This document shows positions 26,553 through 34,773 of a DNA stretch of 64,000 nucleotides, piece by piece (within the stretch, counting starts at the first letter, position 1; each line of letters opens with the position of its first letter). Below the pieces are notes generated by a model that saw only the letters and a program-made list of their open reading frames with translations, was not told the origin of the DNA and did not search any database. The stretch comes from Hyphomicrobiales bacterium (GTDB taxonomy: Bacteria; Pseudomonadota; Alphaproteobacteria; Rhizobiales; Rhizobiaceae). The position numbers were made by a program, and so were the translations under genes. The stretch lies in NCBI GenBank assembly GCA_900467685.1, contig UBQX01000029.1, positions 124,001-188,000 of the forward strand. The letters run 5' to 3'.

Positions 26553-27427
26553 GCGCGCTCTCCATTCAGGGCAGCCTCGTTCCAGTGGAGGAAGGCGCAT
26601 GCTGGCTGCGCCGTCGTCGCCACCATTTCCGCAAAGCTTGGTCTCGCCCCGCGCGCCAGACCAAGGGCGAAGACGTAACCAAGAAATCCGGGCGTTCCGT
26701 TACCGGTCGCATAGAGCTGGTCCCAGGTGCTGCGCTCGACGATGCCGTCGATATTGTTTTCCCGGATCAGGGACCATGTGGTGCGATCCCATTCGCTCTC
26801 GGGTTCCTGGACACTGCGCATCATGCCCGGACCACCGACGCTGTTCGACATGTGCCCCGTCGCAATGACGGCAACGCGCTTGTCGCTGCCATCATCTTCG
26901 ATGGCCTCCGCGACAATGCTGCCCACCTGCCGGTAACGCCAGCCCGGCGGGACCGGCGGCGCCAGCAGGTTGATGAACAGGGGCACGACCGGCAGATCGT
27001 CCTGCGGGCGCAGGAAGTTGAGCGGAATGGTGAAGGAATGATCTGCGATGAACTCGTCCGAGTAGGAGAAGTCAACGCCGCGCTCCAGCCCGCCCTTCAG
27101 GATTTTGCGGGCAAGCGCGCCGTCGATCGGCAGATCGGTTTCCTTCAGGCCCCATGCGCCTGTTTCCGAGGGAAAGGGCCCTTTGAGTCGGGTCGCCTTG
27201 CCGACCATGAAGGTCGGCATGTTGTTCATGAACCATTGCCCGAAGTGGTCGGAGCCGACAACGACGATTGCGTCAGGTGCAGCTTTCTCAAGCTCTTGCC
27301 GGAGAGTTTCCATGTGGGCCAGCGCGGGAAGCGCGCCGGGATCCGCCTTCCCCACCGCCGCTAGGCGCTGGGCAATCGGCAGGGTCGGGTCATGCGGGAC
27401 TGCGGTAAGGCTGACTATACGTGCCAT
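26549..27427 (-). CDS. Class III extradiol dioxygenase-like catalytic subunit (LigB-like)
   Basis: 292 residues of the LigB superfamily, which cleaves catecholic rings with Fe(II). Two iron-ligand His are at the canonical positions, H12 (VPHDPTLP) and H61 (GSDHFGQW), and H130 (IADHSFT) and H192 (ATGHMSN) match LigB H127 and H195. The third ligand, Glu242 of LigB (in GSEGVELVMW), has no counterpart: the aligned stretch reads GNGTPGFLGYVF. It may use another acid or have a changed function. It is flanked by LigA-like and NTF2-like genes in one leftward operon headed by operator-like site 5. Confidence 0.82.
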   Translation of the reverse strand: MARIVSLTAVPHDPTLPIAQRLAAVGKADPGALPALAHMETLRQELEKAAPDAIVVVGSDHFGQWFMNNMPTFMVGKATRLKGPFPSETGAWGLKETDLPIDGALARKILKGGLERGVDFSYSDEFIADHSFTIPLNFLRPQDDLPVVPLFINLLAPPVPPGWRYRQVGSIVAEAIEDDGSDKRVAVIATGHMSNSVGGPGMMRSVQEPESEWDRTTWSLIRENNIDGIVERSTWDQLYATGNGTPGFLGYVFALGLARGARPSFAEMVATTAQPACAFLHWNEAALNGERA

Positions 27428-27436
27428 GACGCAGGC

Positions 27437-28114
27437 TCACAGATAGATGCGGACGGCGTGCAGACGTCCCGGTGTGGAACTGCGCTGATAGAGGGCAATC
27501 GCCGGACGGCCGCTCGGCATGTAGACCTCGCCGACGCAGGTCGTTCCGTCGTCCGTGAACTGGCAGTAGCGGACCTTGATGCCGGTGTTTCCCATCATCT
27601 TGGAGAAATCCTGACGCAATTCCTCCCGGCCCTTGAATGTCTCGCCGTTGGAATGGCGGAAATAGCCGTCCGTGTCGAACAGGTCGAGGACTTCCTCGAG
27701 CTGGTTCCCGCCCAGCGCCTTGAAATAGGTGAAGAGGACATCCTGTTCCGAAGTCCACGGATGGATACCCTCGACTACCTCGAGAATCGGAGCCCGATCC
27801 TCGACGAGATGGTGGTCCGAATAGACCCGCACCACAGAGCCGCCGGTCCCGTTGCTCTCGAACATGAAGCCGACCGGGAGGTACTCCCTGCTGCCGTCGC
27901 CGGGAATGAAGTGATATTCCTCGAAACGGCGATTGCCGGCCTCCGTCGCGCCTTGGAAGCGGACCTCGCTCCACAGTGCGTTGCCGGGCCAAAGCTTGCT
28001 GGACGCCTCAAAGGTCGCAGCATCGCTATCGCCCGTGAACATGTCGTTGACGCGCTCCTGAAGCCGCAGCTTGCCGATCAATGCGTCGCGTGCACTCAAT
28101 TCTCTATCACTCAT
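27437..28114 (-). CDS. NTF2/SnoaL-like double-domain protein
   Basis: 225 residues. The start at 28114 follows GGGAGGA; the frame is open to 28219 but that part lies over the promoter. Two NTF2-like alpha-beta folds are suggested: residues about 1-110 (dioxygenase beta-subunit-like pattern) and 112-225 (HPWTSEQDVLFTYFKALGGN, FDTDGYFRHSNGETFKGREE). No catalytic motif is conclusive. As the first gene of the LigB-LigA operon it may be an isomerase/dehydratase of a pathway intermediate. Confidence 0.72.
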   Translation of the reverse strand: MSDRELSARDALIGKLRLQERVNDMFTGDSDAATFEASSKLWPGNALWSEVRFQGATEAGNRRFEEYHFIPGDGSREYLPVGFMFESNGTGGSVVRVYSDHHLVEDRAPILEVVEGIHPWTSEQDVLFTYFKALGGNQLEEVLDLFDTDGYFRHSNGETFKGREELRQDFSKMMGNTGIKVRYCQFTDDGTTCVGEVYMPSGRPAIALYQRSSTPGRLHAVRIYL

Positions 28115-28151
28115 ATCTTCCTCCCGGTATCGGTGTTGTGGCCGCACTATA

Positions 28152-28168
28152 ACTTGGTTGGTCGACCA
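28152..28168 (+). promoter_or_regulatory. Operator-like site 5 (upstream of the LigAB operon)
   Basis: ACTTGGTTGGTCGACCA, the most symmetrical of the seven sites; it contains the palindrome TGGTCGACCA. Confidence 0.6.
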
Positions 28169-28335
28169 GTCAATATAGGGAGCCAAACGAAAGGCGTTTG
28201 AGATGTATGCGGCGTGCATCAGGCCCCATGTCTGCAGGGGTCGCGGACCGCGTCCCTAATACCCCGCCTGCCAGGGAATGGGCCTCGGCAGATGCTGGAG
28301 ACGCACACCTGTTTCGCCCAATCGCGCAAGAGCAC

Positions 28336-28382
28336 TTGACAATTGAGAGATCGACTGAAATTAATTGTACGATCAACCAATA
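28336..28382 (+). promoter_or_regulatory. Promoter with operator-like site 6 (upstream of the importer)
   Basis: A -35-like TTGACA (28336-28341) is followed by an AT-rich stretch. On the minus strand 28366-28382 reads TATTGGTTGATCGTACA, matching the 17-bp consensus. The site overlaps the expected start of transcription, as for a repressor. Confidence 0.58.
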
Positions 28383-28451
28383 AAGAAATGGGTCTGATGA
28401 CGGGTGATGAACGCACCATCAGGCGCTTCCGGTCAGGGGAGGACGCGGGAT

Positions 28452-29222
28452 ATGGGCGAGGGCTTTCGTCTTTTCATCTGGCAGGGGGTGGCCATCCTGT
28501 TCGTTGTCGCCATCTGGGCGCTGGGCAACGTAACGGGTCTCATTGATGTGGCGATCCTGCCGCCGGTCCAGATCGTCGGGTATCAGATCATCGCGGTGCT
28601 GGCCCGTCCGGAATTCGCCGCGGCCATGGGGCATACGGTTTTCGATGCACTGCGCGGACTGCTCATCGGGTCGATCCTGGCCATCCCGGCGGGGATTCTG
28701 ATCGGCATGTTCCCGGCTGTTGAGCGCGCAACGCGCATGCTGATCGATTTCGGCCGATCCTTTCCGGTGATCGCGCTCTTGCCGATCCTGGTTCTGCTGT
28801 TTGGTGCCACATCGGAAATGAAGGTCGTTGCCATTGCCATCGCCTGCTTCTTCCCGGTTCTGATCCAGACGATTTCCGGAGCCCGGCGTCTAGATCCGAC
28901 CATTGTCGATACGATCAGAAGCTACCGGATTCCGGCGCATCTGCGCTTCTTCAAGGTGCTGCTGCCGGCCGCCGGACCCTATATCAGCACCGGTCTTCGC
29001 ATTGCGACCACCGTTTCCATTCTCGTATCCGTCGGGGTCGAGATCGTGAGCCTGACGCCGGGGATCGGGCGGGAGATCTCGCTTGCCCGCAGCTACAACG
29101 AGACGGCGACCGCCTTCGCCTACATTTTCTTCTCCGGTCTTCTCGGCGTGTTGCTGACCTTTCTGTGGGATCGACTGGAAGCGCGCCTTCTCGGCTGGCA
29201 CCTGCGATCCACGGCGGAATAG
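28452..29222 (+). CDS. ABC transporter permease (NitT/TauT/SsuC type), first
   Basis: 256 residues with about six TM segments; BPD_transp_1 fold. The start at 28452 follows GGGGAGG; an ATG at 28404 is possible but less well placed. The EAA-like loop is near TIRSYRIPAHLRFFKVLLPA. It is the first gene of a four-gene importer (two permeases, ATPase, binding protein) that probably brings in the aromatic acid degraded by this locus. Confidence 0.9.
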   Translation: MGEGFRLFIWQGVAILFVVAIWALGNVTGLIDVAILPPVQIVGYQIIAVLARPEFAAAMGHTVFDALRGLLIGSILAIPAGILIGMFPAVERATRMLIDFGRSFPVIALLPILVLLFGATSEMKVVAIAIACFFPVLIQTISGARRLDPTIVDTIRSYRIPAHLRFFKVLLPAAGPYISTGLRIATTVSILVSVGVEIVSLTPGIGREISLARSYNETATAFAYIFFSGLLGVLLTFLWDRLEARLLGWHLRSTAE

Positions 29223-29227
29223 GGGGG

Positions 29228-30058
29228 ATGTTCGTGCGTTACGTCGTCGTTGATATCGTTGTCGACCTCCTGCGGTCGATCTGGCTGCCGGTATGTCTGG
29301 TTCTCCTGTGGCTCTATGCGTCCAGCGGCTCGACCTCGGTCTATTTCCCGCCGCTGGCCGAGATCTTCGCCACGCTGGTTCGTGAAATCGTCCACGGCGA
29401 TCTTGGCCGGCATCTGTTGCTCAGCCTCTCCAACCTGGCAGTCGGCATGGCTTTCGCGATCGTTTTCGGCGTGGCCTGCGGACTCGTCATCGGTCGGGCC
29501 GAAACATGGCGCCGGATCTGGTCGCCAACGCTGAATTTCCTGCGCGCGGTGCCGCCTGCCGCCATCGTGCCGATCATCATCATAGCGCTGGGCGTCGGAG
29601 CCGCGCCGAAGATATTCGTGATCGCGCTGGGCAGTTTCTGGCCCATCCTCTTGAACACGATCGACGGTGTCAGGGGCACCTCGCCCGCGCTCATCGAGAC
29701 GGCGCGCGCCTATCGCATCCCGGCCTTTCTCTTCGTCTTCCGCGTGGCTCTGCCCGCCGCATTGCCGCAGATCATGGCCGGCATCCGCGTCGCGCTGGCG
29801 GTTGGGCTGGTGCTGATGGTGATATCGGAATTCTTCGGGGCGGACGCAGGCATCGGGTTCTACATCACCGACGCCTCCACCCGCTTCGCAATCCAGGAAA
29901 CATGGGCCGGAACTCTGCTCGTCGGAGCGATGGGCTATGTTCTCAGCTCACTTTTCCTGCAACTCGAGCGGCGGCTCCTCTTCTGGTACTTCCAGGAAGA
30001 CGGGCAAGCCTCCAGCAAACGTAAGGGCCGACGAAACAAGGTCGGAGGAGGACAATGA
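29228..30058 (+). CDS. ABC transporter permease (NitT/TauT type), second
   Basis: 276 residues, same fold as its neighbour; EAA-like loop TARAYRIPAFLFVFRVALPA. The ATG at 29228 abuts the SD-like GGGGGG, so a GTG at 29234 (spacing 6 nt) may be the real start. It overlaps the ATPase gene as ATGA. Two non-identical permeases imply a heterodimeric channel, unlike most SsuC homodimers. Confidence 0.9.
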   Translation: MFVRYVVVDIVVDLLRSIWLPVCLVLLWLYASSGSTSVYFPPLAEIFATLVREIVHGDLGRHLLLSLSNLAVGMAFAIVFGVACGLVIGRAETWRRIWSPTLNFLRAVPPAAIVPIIIIALGVGAAPKIFVIALGSFWPILLNTIDGVRGTSPALIETARAYRIPAFLFVFRVALPAALPQIMAGIRVALAVGLVLMVISEFFGADAGIGFYITDASTRFAIQETWAGTLLVGAMGYVLSSLFLQLERRLLFWYFQEDGQASSKRKGRRNKVGGGQ

Positions 30059-30858
30059 ACATCATGACCCCTGTGAAGCCTCCAATGCCTGCACGAGCGA
30101 AATCGCTGTCCGTTGAAGGTCTGAGCAAAAGCTATGGCAATATCCATGTCTTGTCCGATCTCAATCTGCGGGTGGAGCCGGGTGAGGTCATTGCCATCGT
30201 TGGCCCTTCCGGGGCCGGCAAGACGACGCTTTTGCGCTGCCTGTCGGGGCTGATGCCGCCGACATCGGGCGGAGTGAAAGTCGGTGGCGAACCGGTGCGG
30301 GAGCCGGTTGCCGAGATCGGCCTCGTCTTTCAGGATTATCGCGGCTCGATGTTGCCCTGGATGCGCGCGGTCGAAAACGTCGCCTTTCCCTTGCAGGGAA
30401 AGGGTGTGCCGAAAGCCGAACGCCTGGCCCGAGCCCGCGCCTGCCTGGAGGATGTCGGCCTGCCCGACGTCGGCGAACGCTATCCCTGGCAAATGTCCGG
30501 CGGCATGCAGCAGCGCGTCGCGATAGCGCGCGCGATCGCCTATGACGCGCATATCCTTCTGATGGACGAACCCTTCGGCTCGCTTGACGCCCAGACGCGC
30601 TTCGATCTGGAAGACCTGGTTCTGTCGTTGCGCAAGCAGCTGGCCATTTCCATCGTCGTCGTCACGCACGACATCGACGAAGCCGTCTATCTGGCCGACC
30701 GCGTGATCGTTCTCTCGGGCCATCCGGCGACCGTCATCGACACTGTCGATATCGAGCTTGGTGCAAACCGGGACCAGATCACCACCAAGGCCGACCCACG
30801 CTTTGCCCAATACCGGAGCCGGATTCTCGAACAGATCCGGCGGCCCGCAGCGGCATGA
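30055..30858 (+). CDS. ABC transporter ATPase (NitT/TauT type)
   Basis: 267 residues. Walker A GPSGAGKTT, Q-loop VFQDYRGSMLPW, signature MSGGMQQRVAIARAI, Walker B ILLMDEPFGSLDA, H-loop VTHDIDEAV. The MLPW after the Q-loop is typical of nitrate/taurine-type ATPases. It is coupled to the upstream permease through an ATGA overlap. Confidence 0.93.
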   Translation: MNIMTPVKPPMPARAKSLSVEGLSKSYGNIHVLSDLNLRVEPGEVIAIVGPSGAGKTTLLRCLSGLMPPTSGGVKVGGEPVREPVAEIGLVFQDYRGSMLPWMRAVENVAFPLQGKGVPKAERLARARACLEDVGLPDVGERYPWQMSGGMQQRVAIARAIAYDAHILLMDEPFGSLDAQTRFDLEDLVLSLRKQLAISIVVVTHDIDEAVYLADRVIVLSGHPATVIDTVDIELGANRDQITTKADPRFAQYRSRILEQIRRPAAA

Positions 30859-30885
30859 ATTCGTAAAACTCAGGAGGAGGAGAGA

Positions 30886-31845
30886 ATGAAAAACATGACA
30901 AGCAGAAGGTATGTTCTCGGGATGGCCGCGGCCGTTCTCGCAGCAGGGTTCCTGCCGGGCACCATGGCCCAGGCAGCAGACACGGTGATCCGCGTCCTGC
31001 GATCGCCGGTCGGCACCTTTCAGGGATTGTACATTGCCGAGCAGCAGGGCTACTTCAAGGAAGCCGGTCTGAAGGTCGAAATCACCGTCGGTGGCGCACC
31101 TTCGCAGAATATCGCACAGCTGCAGGCCGGGCAGACCGACATCATCATGTCGGGTTCGTTCGATGTCGTAACGGCTGCTGCACGCGGCCTGCCAGTTCTG
31201 GCAGTGCTGAACACGCAGGATCAGGGCGATGTGCCGACGACGGGATTGCTCGTTCCGCCCGCAAGCGCGATCAAGAGCGTCGCGGATCTGAAAGGCAAGG
31301 CCGTGGGCCTGCCCGGTGGCGCCCAGAGCACGCAAGGCCTGATGCTTTTCAGGGCGCTGGAAAAGGCCGGCATGACCAAGGACGACGTCCGCGTCGTCAA
31401 TCTACCTTTCGACGCGATGATCGAAAGCGCCGAGCGCGGAAGCGTTGACGCGATCGTTCCGATCGGACTGTTCTATTCTCTCGCTGAAGCCAAGAAGTTC
31501 CGCGTGATCGATGGAGTCTATCCGGAGATCAAGGGAAGCCCGGCCGTGATCTTCGTCTCATCGAAGAGTTTCGTGACCGAAAAGGCAGACGCGATGAAGG
31601 CCTTTAACGCCGCCATGCTCAAGGCCTACGAATACGGCAACGCGCATCCGGATGTCATTCGCGAGATCGATGCGGCGCAGACGAAAATGCCGCCGGATTA
31701 CATCAAGACCCGCTACATCGCGCCGTTCACCGGTTCCTTCCAGAGAGACATCTGGGTGAAGGCGGCGGCAGACATGCATCGCTTCGGCTTCATCCCGAAG
31801 GCCGTGACGGAAGCCGACTTCATCTGGTCCGGCGCCCCGAAGTGA
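30886..31845 (+). CDS. Periplasmic binding protein (NMT1/SsuA-like)
   Basis: 319 residues with a signal peptide (1-31) that contains SRRYVLG, close to a twin-arginine motif, so Tat export is possible. The body follows the NMT1/THI5 pattern: GLYIAEQQGYFKEAGLKVE, GGAPSQNIAQLQAGQTDIIM, LKGKAVGLPGGAQS. It starts after GGAGGAGGAG and is the last gene of the importer operon; a strong hairpin follows. The ligand is probably a carboxylated aromatic or sulfonate. Confidence 0.9.
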   Translation: MKNMTSRRYVLGMAAAVLAAGFLPGTMAQAADTVIRVLRSPVGTFQGLYIAEQQGYFKEAGLKVEITVGGAPSQNIAQLQAGQTDIIMSGSFDVVTAAARGLPVLAVLNTQDQGDVPTTGLLVPPASAIKSVADLKGKAVGLPGGAQSTQGLMLFRALEKAGMTKDDVRVVNLPFDAMIESAERGSVDAIVPIGLFYSLAEAKKFRVIDGVYPEIKGSPAVIFVSSKSFVTEKADAMKAFNAAMLKAYEYGNAHPDVIREIDAAQTKMPPDYIKTRYIAPFTGSFQRDIWVKAAADMHRFGFIPKAVTEADFIWSGAPK

Positions 31846-31858
31846 CGCCCTGAAATCG

Positions 31859-31890
31859 AACGGGCCGCCTCGCTTCGGGTGCGGCCCGTT
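31859..31890 (+). terminator. Terminator after the importer operon
   Basis: Perfect 10-bp stem AACGGGCCGC / GCGGCCCGTT with a 12-nt loop, followed by TG. It separates the importer from the following SDR, which may be partly read through. Confidence 0.75.
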
Positions 31891-32023
31891 TGCACGCATG
31901 CGCCAGCCCGCGAGCCAGATCCGACCCGCGCCGGGCGGCGATACGGCCATCAGCGCGGATGCCCCGGCGGTCGCGCATCCTGCCGGCCTCGATGCGCTGG
32001 CGTTCCCCTATCAGTCAGAGGAA

Positions 32024-32830
32024 ATGCCCATGACCCCATCGCCTGATGGCAAGGATTATCGCACGATGTTCGGCCTCAAGGGGCGAACGGTGCTTGTCAC
32101 GGGTGCCTGTGGCGGGCTTGGCTCGGCGATCGTTGATCTTTTCGTTTCCGCCGAGGCGCGGCTGATCCTGTCCGATATCGACGAGCCGGCACTCACCGAC
32201 AGGGTCGCTTCCATCAACGCACCCGGTTCGGGCCATGCGGCCCTTCCGCTTGATCTTTCGGATCTGTCCGCCGTTCGGGCACACATGAGGGCGCTGGTGG
32301 CACGAGGCGACGTGCCCGATAGCCTCATCCTGAATGCCGGCATGCAGGGTCCGGCCGGCCCGATCGGCGAAGTCGGCCAGGATGACTGGGATCGGGTGAT
32401 GACGGTCAACCTCGCCAGCGCCCATGCCATCTGTTCTGAAATCCTGCCCGCGATGGCGGAGAGAGGTGGCGGGTCGATCGTCTTCATGGCTTCGATCGCC
32501 GGTCTGCGCGGCAACAAATCGATCGGCCTCTACGGGTTGACCAAAGCCGCGCTTTCCCAATTCGCGCGCAATCTCGCTGTCGAATGGGGTCCGCGGAATA
32601 TCCGCGCCAATGCCATTGCACCGGGTCTCACGCGCACGCCGCTCGCCCGCGACCTCATGGCGAACGCGGCCTTCATGGAGCGCCGCATGTCCATGACGCC
32701 GCTCCGCCGCGTTGGCGAACCTGAGGAGATTGCCGCAACGGCCCTCTATCTCTCAAGCTCCGCCGGTGCCTTCGTGACCGGCCAGACGATTGTCGTGGAC
32801 GGCGGCACATTGATCACCGACGGCGGCTGA
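32024..32830 (+). CDS. SDR-family oxidoreductase
   Basis: 268 residues. The start is ATG 32024 or 32030; AGAGG lies just upstream, and the longer frame to 31898 crosses the terminator. Motifs: VTGACGGLGSA (cofactor), LILNAG, MASIAG (Ser), YGLTKAA (Tyr/Lys), and IVVDGGTLITDGG at the end. The classical FabG-like fold points to a dehydrogenase of a ring-opened or alicyclic intermediate. It lies between the importer and the lactonase gene. Confidence 0.87.
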   Translation: MPMTPSPDGKDYRTMFGLKGRTVLVTGACGGLGSAIVDLFVSAEARLILSDIDEPALTDRVASINAPGSGHAALPLDLSDLSAVRAHMRALVARGDVPDSLILNAGMQGPAGPIGEVGQDDWDRVMTVNLASAHAICSEILPAMAERGGGSIVFMASIAGLRGNKSIGLYGLTKAALSQFARNLAVEWGPRNIRANAIAPGLTRTPLARDLMANAAFMERRMSMTPLRRVGEPEEIAATALYLSSSAGAFVTGQTIVVDGGTLITDGG

Positions 32831-32956
32831 GGGCTGGACCAGGGCCTCGGTCTGCAGAACCGCCGCCTTGCGACGCATCACCGGCGAATGGATCGACTGG
32901 AGGCTCGAGTTGAACAACACCGCCCCGCAACGCGTTGACAAGAAAACCGAAACAGT

Positions 32957-32973
32957 ATTTGGTTGAACGTATA
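32957..32973 (+). promoter_or_regulatory. Operator-like site 7 (upstream of the SMP-30 gene)
   Basis: ATTTGGTTGAACGTATA, almost identical to site 4 (ATTTGGTTGATTGTATA), 29 bp before the start at 33002. Confidence 0.62.
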
Positions 32974-33001
32974 ACTAACTAAATGGTAGCAGGAGTCTTT
33001 C

Positions 33002-34012
33002 ATGTCGAACCCCCTCAAAGGCTTCACGGTCAACCGTGCCGACATTCGTTTCACAGGGCATGACCTGCAACGCCCGGAATGCATTCTGGCCGAACGCGAC
33101 GGCACCCTCTGGTCGGCGGATGCGCGGGGAGGGGTGGTGCGGATCGCGCCGGACGGAAGCCAGGAACTCATCGTCCAGACCGGTCTCGAACAGGTCGGTG
33201 GCGGCTCCTTCGAAGACCGCTATGTCAACACGCAAGGCAGCCTGCCGAATGGGCTGGCATTCGACGCCGAGGGCAATTTCCTGATCGCCAACTTCGGCAC
33301 CGACCGCCTGGAATTCATGCGCCGGAATGGCGAGAGCAAGGTGCTGATCGACCAGATCGACGGCCGGCCGCTCGGCAAGGCCAATTTCGTGACCCGCGAC
33401 AGCAAGGGCCGTTTGTGGCTGACGGTCACGACGCAGACGATCCCGTGGACCGACCACGTCAAAACCAACAGCCGCGATGGCTATATCGCACTGATTGACG
33501 ACAAGGGCGTGCGAATTGTCGCAGACAATCTGTGCGGAACGAACGAGCTGCGCTTCGATGCGAAGGAAGAATGGCTCTATGTCGCCGAAACGACCTCTCG
33601 CAACATCACGCGGTTCCTCGTCCATCACAATGGCGACCTGACAAACCGGGAGATTTACGGCCCCAGCAATGTCGGCGGGTTCTGCGACGGCATCGCGTTC
33701 GACGCCTATGGAAATCTCTGGTCGACGCTCATCATGTCCGATCGGCTGATCGCCATCACGCCCGAAGGAGAATTGCTGACCATCCTGGACGACGGCGATG
33801 CGGAGAAGACGGCCGAACTCGATCGTGCCTGGGAAGAGGGCCGCGTCACGCCCGACGTGATGGCCGCCGCCACCGGCACGCTGTGCCCATGGATGGCGAG
33901 TCTGACTTTCGGCGGACCGGACCTGAAAACCGTCTACCTCGGATCGCTCCGCGGCGATCGCATTCCCTACTTCCGCAGTCCGGTCGCTGGCTTGCCGTTG
34001 ATTTACTGGTGA
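33002..34012 (+). CDS. SMP-30/gluconolactonase-family hydrolase
   Basis: 336-residue six-bladed beta-propeller lactonase-type protein. It starts after GCAGGAGTC. Family signs are ECILAERDGTLWSADARGG, GSLPNGLAFDAEGNFLIANF, CGTNELRFDAKEEWLYVAET and GGFCDGIAFDAYGNLWSTLI, which hold the usual Glu/Asn/Asp metal ligands. It probably opens a lactone made downstream of ring cleavage. It is the last unit of the site-1-to-7 regulon. Confidence 0.85.
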   Translation: MSNPLKGFTVNRADIRFTGHDLQRPECILAERDGTLWSADARGGVVRIAPDGSQELIVQTGLEQVGGGSFEDRYVNTQGSLPNGLAFDAEGNFLIANFGTDRLEFMRRNGESKVLIDQIDGRPLGKANFVTRDSKGRLWLTVTTQTIPWTDHVKTNSRDGYIALIDDKGVRIVADNLCGTNELRFDAKEEWLYVAETTSRNITRFLVHHNGDLTNREIYGPSNVGGFCDGIAFDAYGNLWSTLIMSDRLIAITPEGELLTILDDGDAEKTAELDRAWEEGRVTPDVMAAATGTLCPWMASLTFGGPDLKTVYLGSLRGDRIPYFRSPVAGLPLIYW

Positions 34013-34092
34013 AGGCGGTTTGGTAGATTTGCCGGAGGGGGTCTCGACGGTGGGGACGAATTTGCCCCTCACCTGGCCGCACCCTCTCCACC

Positions 34093-34195
34093 GTCATCCT
34101 CGTGCTTGTCACGAGGATCTACTGACGAGCCCGAGCAACGAACGGTGCGGTGTGAATTCGGCGTAGCAGATCCTCTGGACAAGCCAGAGGATGAC
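34093..34195. repeat. Inverted pair of palindromic intergenic repeats
   Basis: Two copies of a hairpin unit in opposite orientation. 34096-34118 is ATCCTCGTG-CTTGT-CACGAGGAT and 34170-34192 is ATCCTCTGG-ACAAG-CCAGAGGAT; each has a perfect 9-bp stem and 5-nt loop, flanked by GTC/GAC. The stems differ by compensating changes. This resembles the mosaic repeats scattered between rhizobial genes. Confidence 0.7.
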
Positions 34196-34773
34196 GACCG
34201 CGAGAGTTGTGCCAATTGTGCCTCAAGTGAGCGCTACTAAGAAAAAATTTCGTCCCTCAATTTCCGCACCCTAAGCAAACCCCTTATCCTACAAGCCTTC
34301 CGCTGCCGGATGGGCCCGCGACGACGGGCCCAGGCGGGAGGAGAGCTTGGTGATGTCCCTCGTAACGTGCGGAGGATGTCATCAGGGGGCGCGGGCGGCG
34401 GTGGATGCGACACATCCCTCGAAACGACTCCCCCGATGGGCTGCGAATAGCTCGGCGGCCAGGCTGCGCCTGAGAACCCGTCTGCCTCCGCAGGCGGTTT
34501 AGCGAGGCGGCCCGCGCTTGAGGAATGGAGTCGGATGAGGCTCCCCTTGGTAATCTCGACGGGTCGCGCTGGCGCTCCGCCGTTATTTTTAAACTACCAT
34601 TCAGGGCGGCGCGTCAGCGTGGCTCTCCGGAAGCTGATGCCCAGAGACAGGGGCGGAAGCGATAGAACCGGAGGCAAACTCGGGAAAGGTTTTTGTCCCG
34701 AGGGTTTTGGCGTGGCAGAGCGCCTGTCCTCTCCCACAAGGAGATAGGAGGTCGCGCGCGTCGCAAGCCGGCC
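34196..34773. other. Non-coding gap with repeat-like sequence
   Basis: About 580 bp without a gene that I can support. It contains GC-rich low-information sequence of the kind found in rhizobial intergenic repeats, with a weak stem near 34732-34750 (CCTCTCC...GGAGATAGG). A 70-codon open frame at 34535-34747 lacks a ribosome site and protein-like composition. The gap separates the two catabolic loci. Confidence 0.5.
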
